A stretch of DNA of 64,000 nt from NCBI RefSeq assembly GCF_000702445.1, contig NZ_JNIF01000003.1, forward strand, positions 3,658,001-3,722,000. Reading direction: 5' to 3'. How positions within the stretch are numbered: position 1 is the first letter of the stretch; each line of letters opens with the position of its first letter. The position numbers were made by a program, and so were the translations under genes. Positions 18,718-27,792 of the stretch are shown piece after piece. The DNA is from Bryobacter aggregatus MPL3. GTDB taxonomy: Bacteria; Acidobacteriota; Terriglobia; Bryobacterales; Bryobacteraceae. The notes below the pieces were generated by a model, which made no database searches, was not told the DNA's origin, and saw only the letters and a program-made list of their open reading frames with translations.

Positions 18718-19062
18718 GTGAGCGTTACGATCAATACTCGCCAGGTTGGCGATGTCACGGTAATCGATGCGGCCGGCCGCATCACGCTGGGTGAAGGATC
18801 CAGCGCATTTCGTGACACCATCAAGGACCTGGTCAATAAGGGCGACAAAAAGATTCTGCTGAATCTGGGTGAGGTCAGCTATATCGATAGCTCCGGCATC
18901 GGTGAATTGGTGAGCGGATACACCACCGTATCCAATGCAGGTGGCAAGTTGAAGCTCCTGAGCCTGACCAAGCGCGTGCAGGATCTGCTGCAGATCACCA
19001 AACTCTACACTGTCTTTGAAGTGTTTGACGATGAGGCCGATGGTCTGGCCAGCTTTTCCTAG
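18718..19062 (+). CDS. STAS-domain anti-anti-sigma factor (RsbV/SpoIIAA-like)
   Basis: A 114-residue single STAS domain. The phosphorylation site YIDSSGIGEL carries the conserved serine next to glycine, and GRITLGEGS precedes it as in SpoIIAA/RsbV homologues. It uses a GTG start with AGGAGG ten bases upstream. When dephosphorylated it should bind the preceding RsbW-like kinase and release that protein's partner. It converges on the TIGR03437 gene with a 15-base gap. Confidence 0.9.
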   Translation: MSVTINTRQVGDVTVIDAAGRITLGEGSSAFRDTIKDLVNKGDKKILLNLGEVSYIDSSGIGELVSGYTTVSNAGGKLKLLSLTKRVQDLLQITKLYTVFEVFDDEADGLASFS

Positions 19063-19077
19063 CCGCCAGCCCTCCGT

Positions 19078-20949
19078 TTAAGGGTGGATTGCGATATCCA
19101 CCATGTCGTGGAAGCTCGAAGATGTCTCGATTGCCAGCGGCACAGCCGATCCACTGGGTGCTGCCGCTGGGATCACAATATTCATCTGATAAAGTCCTGC
19201 AAAGCCTGGCGCCGCTCCGGCGAAAGTCACCACCGCCTTCACTCCTCCCACATAAGCATTCACGGTGTCCGTCACCCGGCTCAACGTTGACGTCGAAGCG
19301 GGTGCCCCATCTACAAGAGCCGGATTCAGTTCCCCCAGACCAGTCAAATAGACCTGCACCACATCATTGCGGTTGGCTGGATTGCTTGCCGTTACTAGCG
19401 AATAGTCTGACTTCAAAATCGCGCCCGCTCCGATTCCATTCTGAGAAAGGCTGTATACGCCCGGTGCCGTGCGTGCCACGGGAACGGTGACCCGGTTGCT
19501 TTCCTGGTCTCCAATTTTTACCACCACTTCCGCTGTGGTCCCGGAAGTTGCAAAAGGCACCAGCACGCTCATCTGATAAGCACTGACGAAGTAGATAGGG
19601 GCAGGGCGATCCTGGATCGTAACGCTCACGCCGGCTAGTGCTTTGGGGAAAGGGGCGGTGGCCAGCACGGGGGCGGCCGGTCCCAGTCCTGTTCCGAAGA
19701 GCGAAAGAAACTGGCCGGGTGCGATGGGGTTGCCTACCGGTGCAAAGCTTGCCGCATTGAGCACTCCCGCAGGGTTGAGGAAGATGCCGCTACCGGTCAG
19801 ATCGCGGGCCTTGACTCCCACCATCAATTCGTAATTGTCCGATTCCGCTACCGAAGTTCCGCTCGCCAGAAACACATTGCCAGAGCTGCTGAGCGCAAAG
19901 CGATTATTGGACAAGGTACCTACGCCATCGTTGCCAATCGAATAGTTGTTTAAGGCGGTCGCGTCGACAATCCCTTCTGGAAGGCGTACGCGGCGGCTCC
20001 AGACTGCCTGTCCGGTGCCGAGTGCATTCGCCGCGCCCACAAAATTAGAGGGCCGCGACTGATCGACTTTCAGGCTGGCTCCGAAATAGAGCCCCTTGAA
20101 GTTGGCATTGGAAACTGGAGCCGCCACCGTCTTCATCGCGAAAAAGATATCGTGGGCACCCTGCGAGGTGGAGCCGCCAATGATAAATTCACCTCCGGCG
20201 GAGGCATAGATTTGCTTGTCCCCTAGCAACAATTGGGCGCTGCTGGTGTATGGAGCTGTCACCGGAAAGACGAGCAACCCGGAGCTGTCATTGTTGAGGC
20301 TGTAGATTGTGGGGCCGATTGCCTGCTGTTGCACGCGCTTGCCGCTTTGCACCGCCTGCCCCGAACTGTTCACCAGTCCGATGGTGCCCTGGCCGCCGGA
20401 GGTAAAGCGAAAGAAGCTGTTCTTGATGTTGAAGAAGATGCCGTTGGGGAACTCAATGGAGGTGCCCACATAGCTGCCATTGATCGTTGCATTGGAAGCG
20501 GCCAGCGCGGGTAGCTGAACTGCGATCATCAAATCGAAAACATTTCCGGAGGATTCCGTCGTGCCGCCCAGTAGGATGCCGTTGCCGAGACGCAAATTCA
20601 GCCGCGAGTTCGCATCGAGCGGATTGGTCATCGAAACAAACCCATTGGGCGCTACGGTATAGGTGCCGCTTCCCGAGGACTGGTTGGGCGCGGAATTGCC
20701 AAGATTGCGCGTCGCCTGGTAAGAAAAACTTCCTTTCCCGTCAAAACTGAATACACCCACCAGGCTGCGCGATTCGATTGGCTGGCCCGCCGTATTGGTG
20801 GAGACCAGGACTTGCCGGAAGCCGTAACGGCCGCTCAGAAAGTTTGCATCGAGCACTTGAGCTTGCAGTTGAGTTGCAAAGAGTGCGAGCGCTAAATAGC
20901 CGATCCATCGGTGTTTGGTGCCACCTTTGTGGCTATACTGTGAGTACAT
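19078..20949 (-). CDS. Secreted TIGR03437-domain protein
   Basis: About 623 residues. The chosen ATG gives MYSQYSHKGGTKHRWIGYLALALFA..LQAQ (basic n-region plus hydrophobic core), a signal peptide. The longer frame would run across the feoA start. The N-terminal 380 or so residues are a beta-rich region with GSGTY and GGT motifs and no recognised enzyme signature. The last 220 residues match the TIGR03437 domain (NAASFAPVGNPIAPGQFLSLFGTGLGP and VVQVYLTGLGELNP in pieces). It starts only six bases from the divergent feoA start. It is likely a cell-surface protein; function unknown. Confidence 0.85.
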   Translation of the reverse strand: MYSQYSHKGGTKHRWIGYLALALFATQLQAQVLDANFLSGRYGFRQVLVSTNTAGQPIESRSLVGVFSFDGKGSFSYQATRNLGNSAPNQSSGSGTYTVAPNGFVSMTNPLDANSRLNLRLGNGILLGGTTESSGNVFDLMIAVQLPALAASNATINGSYVGTSIEFPNGIFFNIKNSFFRFTSGGQGTIGLVNSSGQAVQSGKRVQQQAIGPTIYSLNNDSSGLLVFPVTAPYTSSAQLLLGDKQIYASAGGEFIIGGSTSQGAHDIFFAMKTVAAPVSNANFKGLYFGASLKVDQSRPSNFVGAANALGTGQAVWSRRVRLPEGIVDATALNNYSIGNDGVGTLSNNRFALSSSGNVFLASGTSVAESDNYELMVGVKARDLTGSGIFLNPAGVLNAASFAPVGNPIAPGQFLSLFGTGLGPAAPVLATAPFPKALAGVSVTIQDRPAPIYFVSAYQMSVLVPFATSGTTAEVVVKIGDQESNRVTVPVARTAPGVYSLSQNGIGAGAILKSDYSLVTASNPANRNDVVQVYLTGLGELNPALVDGAPASTSTLSRVTDTVNAYVGGVKAVVTFAGAAPGFAGLYQMNIVIPAAAPSGSAVPLAIETSSSFHDMVDIAIHP

Positions 20950-20955
20950 TGTCAA

Positions 20956-21201
20956 GTGAATATCCCCGCTAGATCTCTGGCTCAGCTCGCCAAGGGCGAA
21001 AGAGCGATTATCGGACATTTCGAACTTCCCGAAGAAATGGGCCATCGGCTGATGCTAATGGGCATGATTCCCGGTTGTGAGGTAGAAGCGGCTCATGTCG
21101 CACCTGCCGGAGACCCGACGGTGTACAGGGTGGACGGAACGGAAATCGCCCTGCGCCGTGAGACTTGCTTGAAAATTCTCCTCGAGATTGAGAACTCCTA
21201 A
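20956..21201 (+). CDS. feoA: Ferrous iron transport protein A
   Basis: An 81-residue SH3-like FeoA protein. LAQLAKGERAII at the start and MGMIPGCEVE in the middle are typical. It assists FeoB in Fe(II) uptake. It uses a GTG start, and its stop lies two bases before feoB, so the pair is one operon. The promoter must lie inside or before the divergent TIGR03437 gene; no Fur-like box was identified by eye. Confidence 0.88.
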   Translation: MNIPARSLAQLAKGERAIIGHFELPEEMGHRLMLMGMIPGCEVEAAHVAPAGDPTVYRVDGTEIALRRETCLKILLEIENS

Positions 21202-21203
21202 CC

Positions 21204-23087
21204 ATGAGTGATTGTCACAGCGGAGCCTCGGCAACTCTCCCTGATATTGTAAACCCTGCAGATCACCGGCTTGTCGCTTTGATTGGGCCGCCCAATACGG
21301 GCAAGTCGACTCTCTTCAATCGTTTGACGGGATTGCGCCAGAAGGTGGCGAATTACCCGGGCGTCACTGTCGAGCAGCATATTGGCACCGTTCGCGTCGA
21401 TCTCATCCGCGAGGTTACGGTGGTGGATCTTCCTGGCGTGTACTCCCTCGACCCTCGTACCGAGGATGAGCAAGTGACGCACGATGTTCTCAAAGGACTG
21501 ATGCCGAATCTGCCCAAACCGGATGCGGTTCTGCTGATCCTCGATTCCACAAGTCTTCCCCGGCAACTCATGCTGGCCGCTCCCGTGCTGAGTTTGGGGA
21601 TTCCGACTCTCGTCCTGCTGAATATGTCCGACGACCTCAGCCGCCGGGGCGGCTCTGTCGATCCTCTCGCGCTTGCCGATCAGCTGGGTGCTCCGGTGAT
21701 GCTGATCAGTGCGGCCAATGGCACTGGAATCAACGAAGTCCGCGCCTTTCTGTCGAAGACGATTCCTGCTCCGACACGGGTGGAGCTGCCGGTTTTGAAT
21801 AATATTCCGAGTTGCCGCCGGTGGAGCGGGCAACTGGCTGCAAAAGCTGGCTACAACGAACCCGCCCCGCCCGAATGGTCGCGCCGGCTGGATCGTATTT
21901 TCCTCCACCGCATTTTTGGTCCGCTGCTCTTTTTGTTTGTCGTTCTGGCCGTATTCCAAAGCATCTTTACCCTGGCGCAGCCTCTGATGGAGATGGTGGA
22001 GGCGGCCGTCCAGATCAGTGGCAAGTGGATCGAGGCGAGTCTTCCCGAGACCTGGTTCCGCGCTTTGCTTGTTGAGGGCGTCTGGGGCGGGGTGGGCAGC
22101 GTCATTGTCTTTCTGCCGCAGATTCTCATCCTTTTCGCATTCATCGCAGTGCTGGAGGATTCCGGTTATCTAGCCCGCGCGGCTGTGATTGCCGATCGAA
22201 CCATGGCGAAGGTGGGATTGCAGGGGAAGAGTTTCATTCCGCTGCTCAGTGGCTATGCCTGTGCCATTCCGGCGATCATGTCCACGCGCACGATCGAGAA
22301 CAAACGTGACCGGATCGCCACGATTCTCATTACGCCGCTGATGACCTGTTCTGCCCGCTTGCCGGTGTACACGATGCTGATCGCGGCATTCATTCCGAAT
22401 CAGCCGCTTCTCGGTGGCATTTTTAGTGTCCGGGCCGCGGTGATGCTCGGTCTCTATGTTCTGGCCTTTGCTGCAGCTGCCGGGACCGCGCGCTTGCTGA
22501 AGAGCACGATCTTCAAATCAGAAGCGACACCTTTCGTGCTCGAACTGCCTCCCTATCGCGTTCCCAAGCTCCTGGGCGTCCTGTACCGGCTACTCGATCG
22601 CGCGAAGATCTTCCTCAAGCGCGCCTCCACCACCATTCTTCTCACCAGCATCATCCTTTGGACTCTTGCGCATCTCCCGCAGCAAGCAGGGACCAATCCG
22701 CCGATTGAAGAAAGCTATGCGGGTCAACTGGGCAAGGTGATTGAGCCTGTCATCCAGCCGCTTGGCTTCAATTGGCGCATCGGCGTCGGCCTCATCAGTT
22801 CTCTGGCTGCTCGCGAAGTGATCATTGGAACGCTAGGAACGATCTATGGCATTCAGGGAGAAGAAAATTCCGAAGGCTTGCAGGCTGCCCTCAAACGCGA
22901 TCTCGATCTACCCGCTGCTGTGGCGCTCCTCATCTTTTTCGCATTTGCCTTGCAGTGCATGTCCACGCTAGCCGTCGTGCGGAAGGAGACGGGCACCTGG
23001 CTGTGGCCCATCTATCAGTTCGTTTATATGGGCTTTTTAGCCTATGTTTTCGCTTGGCTGGCCCATACTCTTCTCACCCGCATTTGA
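21204..23087 (+). CDS. feoB: Ferrous iron transport protein B
   Basis: A 627-residue FeoB with an N-terminal GTPase and a C-terminal membrane part. The G1 loop reads GPPNTGKST, G3 reads DLPGVYSLDP, and the G4 position reads NMSD in place of the usual NxxD consensus. The gate regions and cysteine-bearing helices (LLSGYACAIPAIMSTRT and LITPLMTCSARLPVY in pieces) are present. About eight membrane helices are visible. It is shorter than the roughly 770-residue E. coli protein, as in many Gram-negative soil bacteria. The protein imports Fe(II) across the inner membrane. Confidence 0.94.
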   Translation: MSDCHSGASATLPDIVNPADHRLVALIGPPNTGKSTLFNRLTGLRQKVANYPGVTVEQHIGTVRVDLIREVTVVDLPGVYSLDPRTEDEQVTHDVLKGLMPNLPKPDAVLLILDSTSLPRQLMLAAPVLSLGIPTLVLLNMSDDLSRRGGSVDPLALADQLGAPVMLISAANGTGINEVRAFLSKTIPAPTRVELPVLNNIPSCRRWSGQLAAKAGYNEPAPPEWSRRLDRIFLHRIFGPLLFLFVVLAVFQSIFTLAQPLMEMVEAAVQISGKWIEASLPETWFRALLVEGVWGGVGSVIVFLPQILILFAFIAVLEDSGYLARAAVIADRTMAKVGLQGKSFIPLLSGYACAIPAIMSTRTIENKRDRIATILITPLMTCSARLPVYTMLIAAFIPNQPLLGGIFSVRAAVMLGLYVLAFAAAAGTARLLKSTIFKSEATPFVLELPPYRVPKLLGVLYRLLDRAKIFLKRASTTILLTSIILWTLAHLPQQAGTNPPIEESYAGQLGKVIEPVIQPLGFNWRIGVGLISSLAAREVIIGTLGTIYGIQGEENSEGLQAALKRDLDLPAAVALLIFFAFALQCMSTLAVVRKETGTWLWPIYQFVYMGFLAYVFAWLAHTLLTRI

Positions 23088-23107
23088 GGGGGGGGGATTG
23101 GGGGGCT

Positions 23108-23187
23108 AACCCTCCGCAAGTAGGGTTCTAGTACCAAAACATAGATAGTTCCGTATCTAGGTCCTTTCCCTGAGATTTATTCTCAGG
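23108..23187 (+). repeat. Three short inverted repeats between feoB and the PEP-CTERM gene
   Basis: Three perfect inverted repeats follow one another: AACCCT/AGGGTT (23108-23127), TAGATA/TATCTA (23142-23159) and CCTGAGA/TCTCAGG with loop TTTAT (23169-23187). The first could serve as a weak terminator of feoAB although no T run follows. The last sits just before the ribosome-binding site (AAAGGAG) of the next gene. Confidence 0.5.
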
Positions 23188-23213
23188 TAGAACAAAGGAG
23201 ATACCGAACTACA

Positions 23214-23993
23214 ATGAAGCGCCTGCTCCTGCTCTCCACCTTCCTCACCTCGGGGGTTTTTGCAACCCCAATGGTTTACAACAACAATTATTGGTATTCG
23301 AGTTCTGACCCGAATCTCTACGGGCTGAAGGAGAATTTCCAGATCCAGAACATCTCGCTCGATGCTGTACAGAGCGGCGGCAACTTTACTGGTAAGTTTG
23401 TCGCGACGCTCAACTTCAATTTTGGGTCCAACACCCTGGGCCCCTACACACTGTCCGGACTTCAGATTTCAGCTGCCGATCTCTTCCTGGTCCAAGGGGG
23501 CGCAATTGCCTATGGCATCCCTCTCATCACGCACGGGGGCACCAAGTTCAATGGCACCTCTACCGGCAATGCGGCGGTCGATGCTGGCGATATCTACAAG
23601 ATCGGCAATGGCATCTCGATTCTGACCTCCACCAACCTCAGCAGTGGCTATGGCGCCGGGAACTATGGCGCGGGCAGAAGTGTCTGGCTGAAGAATGATA
23701 CGGGTTCCGTGTCGAGCTGGATTGCTGGCACCAGCACCCCCACCTTCAATGGCAACTGTACTTCTAGTGCTTGCAGCACTGCGGAGTTCAGCGTCAAGAT
23801 CGAGATTTCTCATTCGGCAACCGGCGAATGGCTGAGCTTCCTCCAGGGCATTGCCAGCGGCGCCGTGACTCCGTACTTTACGGACTCCACCTGCGGCAAT
23901 GACCTGCTCACTGGCGTGCCGGAACCGTCAACTTATGTATTGATGTCCGGTGGCTTGCTGCTGATGGGGCTTCGCCTTCGTCGTAAGAAGTAG
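23214..23993 (+). CDS. PEP-CTERM sorting-domain protein
   Basis: A 259-residue exported protein. MKRLLLLSTFLTSGVFA is a signal peptide, and the C-terminus reads VPEPSTYVLMSGGLLLMGLRLRRKK in two halves: a PEP-CTERM motif, a hydrophobic helix and a basic end. Such tails are cleaved by an exosortase and are linked to exopolysaccharide export. The central part is Gly/Ser/Asn-rich with no known domain. An AAAGGAG site precedes the ATG. No exosortase gene is in the window. Confidence 0.85.
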   Translation: MKRLLLLSTFLTSGVFATPMVYNNNYWYSSSDPNLYGLKENFQIQNISLDAVQSGGNFTGKFVATLNFNFGSNTLGPYTLSGLQISAADLFLVQGGAIAYGIPLITHGGTKFNGTSTGNAAVDAGDIYKIGNGISILTSTNLSSGYGAGNYGAGRSVWLKNDTGSVSSWIAGTSTPTFNGNCTSSACSTAEFSVKIEISHSATGEWLSFLQGIASGAVTPYFTDSTCGNDLLTGVPEPSTYVLMSGGLLLMGLRLRRKK

Positions 23994-24023
23994 TCACAGA
24001 AGCTTCTGAGTTGTAAACTTGAA

Positions 24024-24056
24024 GCAGGGCCGCACGGATCACCCGGGCGGCCCTGC
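24024..24056 (+). terminator. Strong hairpin between PEP-CTERM gene and trxB-like gene
   Basis: A perfect 10-bp stem (GCAGGGCCGC/GCGGCCCTGC) with a 13-base loop lies between the two genes. A following ACTTGTCTTT is only moderately T-rich, so this may be a weak terminator or a 5' leader hairpin. Its position argues against the upstream TTG start of the next gene. Confidence 0.55.
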
Positions 24057-24066
24057 ACTTGTCTTT

Positions 24067-24987
24067 ATGCATAATGTCGTGATTCTCGGTTCCGGCTGCG
24101 CGGGCAATACCGCAGCGATTTATACGGCCCGGGCTGGCCTGAAGCCTCTTGTCCTGATGGGCCGCGAGCCCGGGGGCCAACTTTCGATTACCTCGGAAGT
24201 GGAGAATTTCCCCGGCTTCCCCGAAGGCATCATGGGGCCGCAGCTGGTTGAGAATATGAAGCTGCAAGCGGAGCGCTTTGGCGCGGAATTCCGCCACGGC
24301 ACCGTGATTGAATCCGACTTGTCGAAGCGGCCATTCCGCCTGAATGTCGATGGCGAGTGGATTGAAACCGCCACGCTGATTGTGGCCACTGGCGCCAGTG
24401 CGCGCTGGCTCGGCATTCCTGGCGAGCAACATCTGATCGGCAAGGGTGTCAGCTCCTGCGCCACTTGCGACGGTTTTTTCTATCGCAACCTGAAGATCAT
24501 GGTGGTGGGCGGTGGGGATAGCGCGCTTGAGGAAGCAAACTTCCTAACCCGTTTCTCGAACGTTATGCTGGTGCACCGGCGCGAGCAGTTCCGTGGCTCA
24601 AAGATCATGATCGAGCGTGTGGCTGCCAACCCGAAGGTGCAGATGGTGATGAATACGGTGGTGGATGAAGTGGTGGCGAACGCGACTGGTGTGGTGGGCG
24701 CGGCGAAGCTGCGCAATCTGGTGACTGGCGAGGTGACGCACCAGGAAGTCGACGGCTTCTTTGTCGCGATCGGACATATTCCCAATACGAAGCCATTCAT
24801 TGGGCAGTTGGATCTCGATGAAGAGGGGTATATTCTCTCTCATGGGGGGGCGCGTACGAACATTCCTGGCGTCTTCCACGCGGGTGACGTGCAAGACCGG
24901 CAGTACCGGCAGGCCATCACGGCCAGCGGCGCCGGTTGCATGGCCGCAATTGAAGCAGAACGTTTTCTTGAGGCTGAAGGACACTAA
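24067..24987 (+). CDS. trxB: Thioredoxin-disulfide reductase
   Basis: A 306-residue flavoprotein of the low-molecular-weight thioredoxin reductase family, which transfers electrons from NADPH to thioredoxin. It has an N-terminal FAD motif (ILGSGCAGNTAAIY), the redox-active CATC near residues 131-134, an NADPH motif (VVGGGDSALEEA) and the C-terminal HAGDVQD motif. The start is the ATG beginning MHNVVILGSG; an upstream TTG frame would pass through a strong hairpin. No clear ribosome-binding site is seen. The SDR gene follows after three bases. Confidence 0.92.
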   Translation: MHNVVILGSGCAGNTAAIYTARAGLKPLVLMGREPGGQLSITSEVENFPGFPEGIMGPQLVENMKLQAERFGAEFRHGTVIESDLSKRPFRLNVDGEWIETATLIVATGASARWLGIPGEQHLIGKGVSSCATCDGFFYRNLKIMVVGGGDSALEEANFLTRFSNVMLVHRREQFRGSKIMIERVAANPKVQMVMNTVVDEVVANATGVVGAAKLRNLVTGEVTHQEVDGFFVAIGHIPNTKPFIGQLDLDEEGYILSHGGARTNIPGVFHAGDVQDRQYRQAITASGAGCMAAIEAERFLEAEGH

Positions 24988-24990
24988 ACC

Positions 24991-25746
24991 ATGACCCTGG
25001 CTGGCCGAACCGCGATTGTCACTGGTGGGGCTTCCGGTCTCGGCGAAGCCTGTGTGCGTGCGCTGGCGGCTGCGCAGTGTACGGTTGTGATTGCCGATCT
25101 GAACGAAGAGAAGGGCACTGCCCTTGCGCATGAATTGGGGGCGCTCACGCAGTTCTGCCGCACGGATGTCTGCGACGAGGCCGATGTTCTAGCTGCGCTG
25201 GACGAAGGGGAACGGCTGGATATCGCGATCAATTGCGCGGGGATTGCGACAGCCGAACGGACTCTTGGCAAAGACGGCCCGCTTGATCTGGAGCGCTTTG
25301 AGCGCGTATTGCGCATCAACTTGTTGGGAACTTTCAACGTCACCCGTCTTGCTGCCGCAATGATGGCGAAGAATGAACCAGGGCCAGACGGGGAGCGGGG
25401 CGTGATTGTGAACACCAGTTCCGTGGCCGCCTTTGATGGACAAATCGGACAGGCTGCCTATGCCGCATCGAAAGGTGCGGTTGCCGCCATGACTCTTCCG
25501 CTGGCCCGCGAGTTTGCCCGGATTGGGATTCGAGTCCTCGCGATTGCTCCGGGACTCTTTCACACACCTTTATTAGCGGGCTTACCGGAAGAAGCAATGA
25601 AGCAATTGGCTGCGACTGTGCCCTTTCCTGCCCGCCTGGGAGAACCCTCCGAGTTTGCGAGCCTTGCTCTGCATCTGGTGCAAAACCGGATGATGAACGG
25701 CGAAGTGGTGCGGCTCGATGGCGCCTTACGAATGGCGCCGCGTTAG
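24991..25746 (+). CDS. SDR oxidoreductase, 3-hydroxyacyl-CoA dehydrogenase type II-like
   Basis: A 251-residue short-chain dehydrogenase. It shows the cofactor motif TGGASGLG, the NAG-type motif NCAGIA, the catalytic serine in [10 protein letters not shown] and the YAASKGA motif. [18 protein letters not shown] and [11 protein letters not shown] are characteristic of the type II 3-hydroxyacyl-CoA dehydrogenase (HSD17B10-like) branch, which acts on fatty-acid or branched-chain intermediates. It is probably co-transcribed with the thioredoxin reductase gene and overlaps the convergent methyltransferase gene by 21 bases. Confidence 0.88.
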   Translation: MTLAGRTAIVTGGASGLGEACVRALAAAQCTVVIADLNEEKGTALAHELGALTQFCRTDVCDEADVLAALDEGERLDIAINCAGIATAERTLGKDGPLDLERFERVLRINLLGTFNVTRLAAAMMAKNEPGPDGERGVIVNTSSVAAFDGQIGQAAYAASKGAVAAMTLPLAREFARIGIRVLAIAPGLFHTPLLAGLPEEAMKQLAATVPFPARLGEPSEFASLALHLVQNRMMNGEVVRLDGALRMAPR

Positions 25747-26418
25747 AACGATGCGTGATGGATAGAGCGTTTGTGTGATGGTGCGCTCTTTTTCCGTCGT
25801 GAAGCCGCAGGCTTCGAGGAGTTCAATCCCCCGTTTGTCCATTTGCTGGCCCCAGAAGGCTGGAACAAGCTTGGACGCAACCCGATAGGCACGATTGAAG
25901 TATTCGCGATTCTGGCCAATCATGATCAAGGTAAAGGTGCCACCGGGCTTCAATACGCGCTTCACTTCATTGAGCGTGCGCACAATGTCGTTTGAGGCGA
26001 GGAGTTCAAGCAGGTAACAGCACATCACCGCGTCAAAGCTTTGGTCGCGGAAGGGCATCATGCGCGCATCCGATGCCTCGATTGTGCAATTGATCTTGGG
26101 GTGTTCCCGACGCATGCGTTGCATGGTCATCGCGGCCATCTCCGGGGAGATATCCACACCTACATTCAGGCCTTTGCTGTTTCGCTCTGCGATGCGCGAG
26201 AACATTTCACCAGACCCGACCGCTACTTCCAACACGTTCATGCCATCCTTGATCGCGGCAAAATCGAGCGCGATGCGGTGGGCCTTAGCGTGAAAGAGAT
26301 AGCTCGAAACCGGATAGACGCCTGCTACAAGACTGTAGATACGGCGTGTCCGATTGGCGATCGTGACTGGGATCCTCTCGGTCCGCCAGTTTTCGAGAAT
26401 ACCTTCGAGATTTGTCAA
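25726..26418 (-). CDS. Class I SAM-dependent methyltransferase (UbiE-like)
   Basis: A 230-residue methyltransferase. The SAM-binding motif I reads [10 protein letters not shown], followed by VGVDISPEM and a motif-II region [14 protein letters not shown]. The pattern resembles UbiE/MenG or phosphatidylethanolamine methyltransferases. The substrate cannot be assigned. It lies just downstream of the histidine kinase gene on the same strand (8-base gap), which suggests one transcript. Confidence 0.82.
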   Translation of the reverse strand: MTNLEGILENWRTERIPVTIANRTRRIYSLVAGVYPVSSYLFHAKAHRIALDFAAIKDGMNVLEVAVGSGEMFSRIAERNSKGLNVGVDISPEMAAMTMQRMRREHPKINCTIEASDARMMPFRDQSFDAVMCCYLLELLASNDIVRTLNEVKRVLKPGGTFTLIMIGQNREYFNRAYRVASKLVPAFWGQQMDKRGIELLEACGFTTEKERTITQTLYPSRIVLTRRHS

Positions 26419-26426
26419 CGCAACTG

Positions 26427-27767
26427 TTAGTGTATTCCAGTTATGGCCGTTTTGCTGGCCGGAATTTCAATCTCTGTGCGGGTTCCATGGCCGAGACGGC
26501 TGTCCACCGACATCCGGTAGCTGTTGCTGAACAGGACTTCGAGGCGCGCTTTCACATTGGAGACGCCGATTCCACTCCCGGTTCCGAAAAGATCGGCCAT
26601 TTTTTCCTCCGGAATTCCTTCGCCATCGTCTTCCACCACCAGCAGCAGACGGTTCTCATCGACAATGGAGGCGCGTAGCCAAATCGTGCCGCCATCGAGC
26701 TTTCCGGCGAGCCCATGCTTGATCGAGTTCTCGATCAGCGGCTGCAGCACCATCGACGGAACCAGGACGTCCAGGGTGTTGGCTGCGACATCACGGACAA
26801 AGCGGAGCTTTTCTCCAAAGCGGACGAGTTCGATCGAGAAATAATCGTCGATGAAGGCCAGTTCATCCCGTAACGGCGCAAAGTTGTCGGTGTTCTTCAT
26901 GGCGCGGCGCAGCACATTCGATAGCTTGTAGATCATGGCGCGCGCCCGGTCTTGATCGATGCGGATCAGGCTGGAGACGCTATTCAGGGTGTTGAATAGA
27001 AAGTGCGGATTGATCTGGCTGGTGAGTGCTGCCAGTCTTGCTTCTGCAATCAGCCGTTGCTGCCGTGACAGCATGCTTTCCATGCGGGTGGTGTTCCAGA
27101 TCTTGATTGGCAGCAGAGTGCAAAAGATAGAGGTGCCGCAGAGTGCGCCAATCCAAAGGCTGAGGGGCGTGTCATTGAGGCTGACCGGACTAAAGATGAT
27201 CTTGTTGTGAACAATTTTGCTCTTGAAGAGAAGTTGCCCTGTGAGCCGCAGGCTCTCAGCCACCAGGACGCCGAGGGTAATGAGAATCCGGTAGCGCCAG
27301 GCCGGCGCCAGCGCACGATTCCGCAGGACGCGCCAGAAGCCCAGAATGTCGAAGAGCGGAGAATAACGCCAGATTTCTTCGGGGTTGGGGGCGAAGTCGC
27401 GCACCAGGCCGCCAATGACGCCGATGCCTGCATAGAGGGGCATGGCGAGAAGCTCCTGGGCAAACATGGCCGGCAAGCTCATCAGGATGCCACTGACCAA
27501 CCCGGTGACATAGCCGCCCAGGAGTCCGGCTAAATAGGCGCCGGCCAGGGTCAGATCGGCGGCCTGGTAGGTTCCGGTGAGAACTCGTGCGGCGGCACTG
27601 GCTCCAAAGATGGTTCCAAAGGCAAGCGCCATCTCCAGCCGCTGGGTCATCGTCCTTTGCTCCCGCAACAACATCCGCTGGAAGGCAGGAATGCGGGAGA
27701 GAATCGAAGCCAAAGAAGCTGCAACGCCAAGATTGAAAAGAAGCAGGACGAACGTCGGTTCGACCAT
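26427..27767 (-). CDS. LytS-type sensor histidine kinase
   Basis: About 446 residues. Several N-terminal hydrophobic helices form a 5TM-type LYT sensor domain. A His_kinase domain follows with the phosphoacceptor motif QINPHFLFNTLNS, the N-box LQPLIENSIKHG, and the ATP lid motifs DDGEGIPEE and GTGSGIGVSNV. The chosen ATG starts MVEPTFVLLLFNLG; the longer frame upstream is antisense to ribA and is not used. Such kinases usually pair with a LytTR response regulator, but none is nearby. The start lies 21 bases from the divergent ribA start, within a palindrome. Confidence 0.88.
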   Translation of the reverse strand: MVEPTFVLLLFNLGVAASLASILSRIPAFQRMLLREQRTMTQRLEMALAFGTIFGASAAARVLTGTYQAADLTLAGAYLAGLLGGYVTGLVSGILMSLPAMFAQELLAMPLYAGIGVIGGLVRDFAPNPEEIWRYSPLFDILGFWRVLRNRALAPAWRYRILITLGVLVAESLRLTGQLLFKSKIVHNKIIFSPVSLNDTPLSLWIGALCGTSIFCTLLPIKIWNTTRMESMLSRQQRLIAEARLAALTSQINPHFLFNTLNSVSSLIRIDQDRARAMIYKLSNVLRRAMKNTDNFAPLRDELAFIDDYFSIELVRFGEKLRFVRDVAANTLDVLVPSMVLQPLIENSIKHGLAGKLDGGTIWLRASIVDENRLLLVVEDDGEGIPEEKMADLFGTGSGIGVSNVKARLEVLFSNSYRMSVDSRLGHGTRTEIEIPASKTAITGIH

Positions 27768-27792
27768 AATGGAAGTATCCCCACTATTATGG
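27764..27792. promoter_or_regulatory. Inverted repeat spanning both divergent start codons
   Basis: CCATAAT (27764-27770) and ATTATGG (27786-27792) are perfect inverted arms 15 bases apart. Each arm contains a start codon: the kinase ATG on the minus strand and the ribA ATG on the plus strand. It could be an operator or a leader structure; no known consensus is matched. Confidence 0.4.

Noticed and set aside
27657-27788. Upstream extension of ribA
   Set aside because: It is antisense to the histidine kinase N-terminus and has low-complexity composition; the conserved protein begins at 27789.
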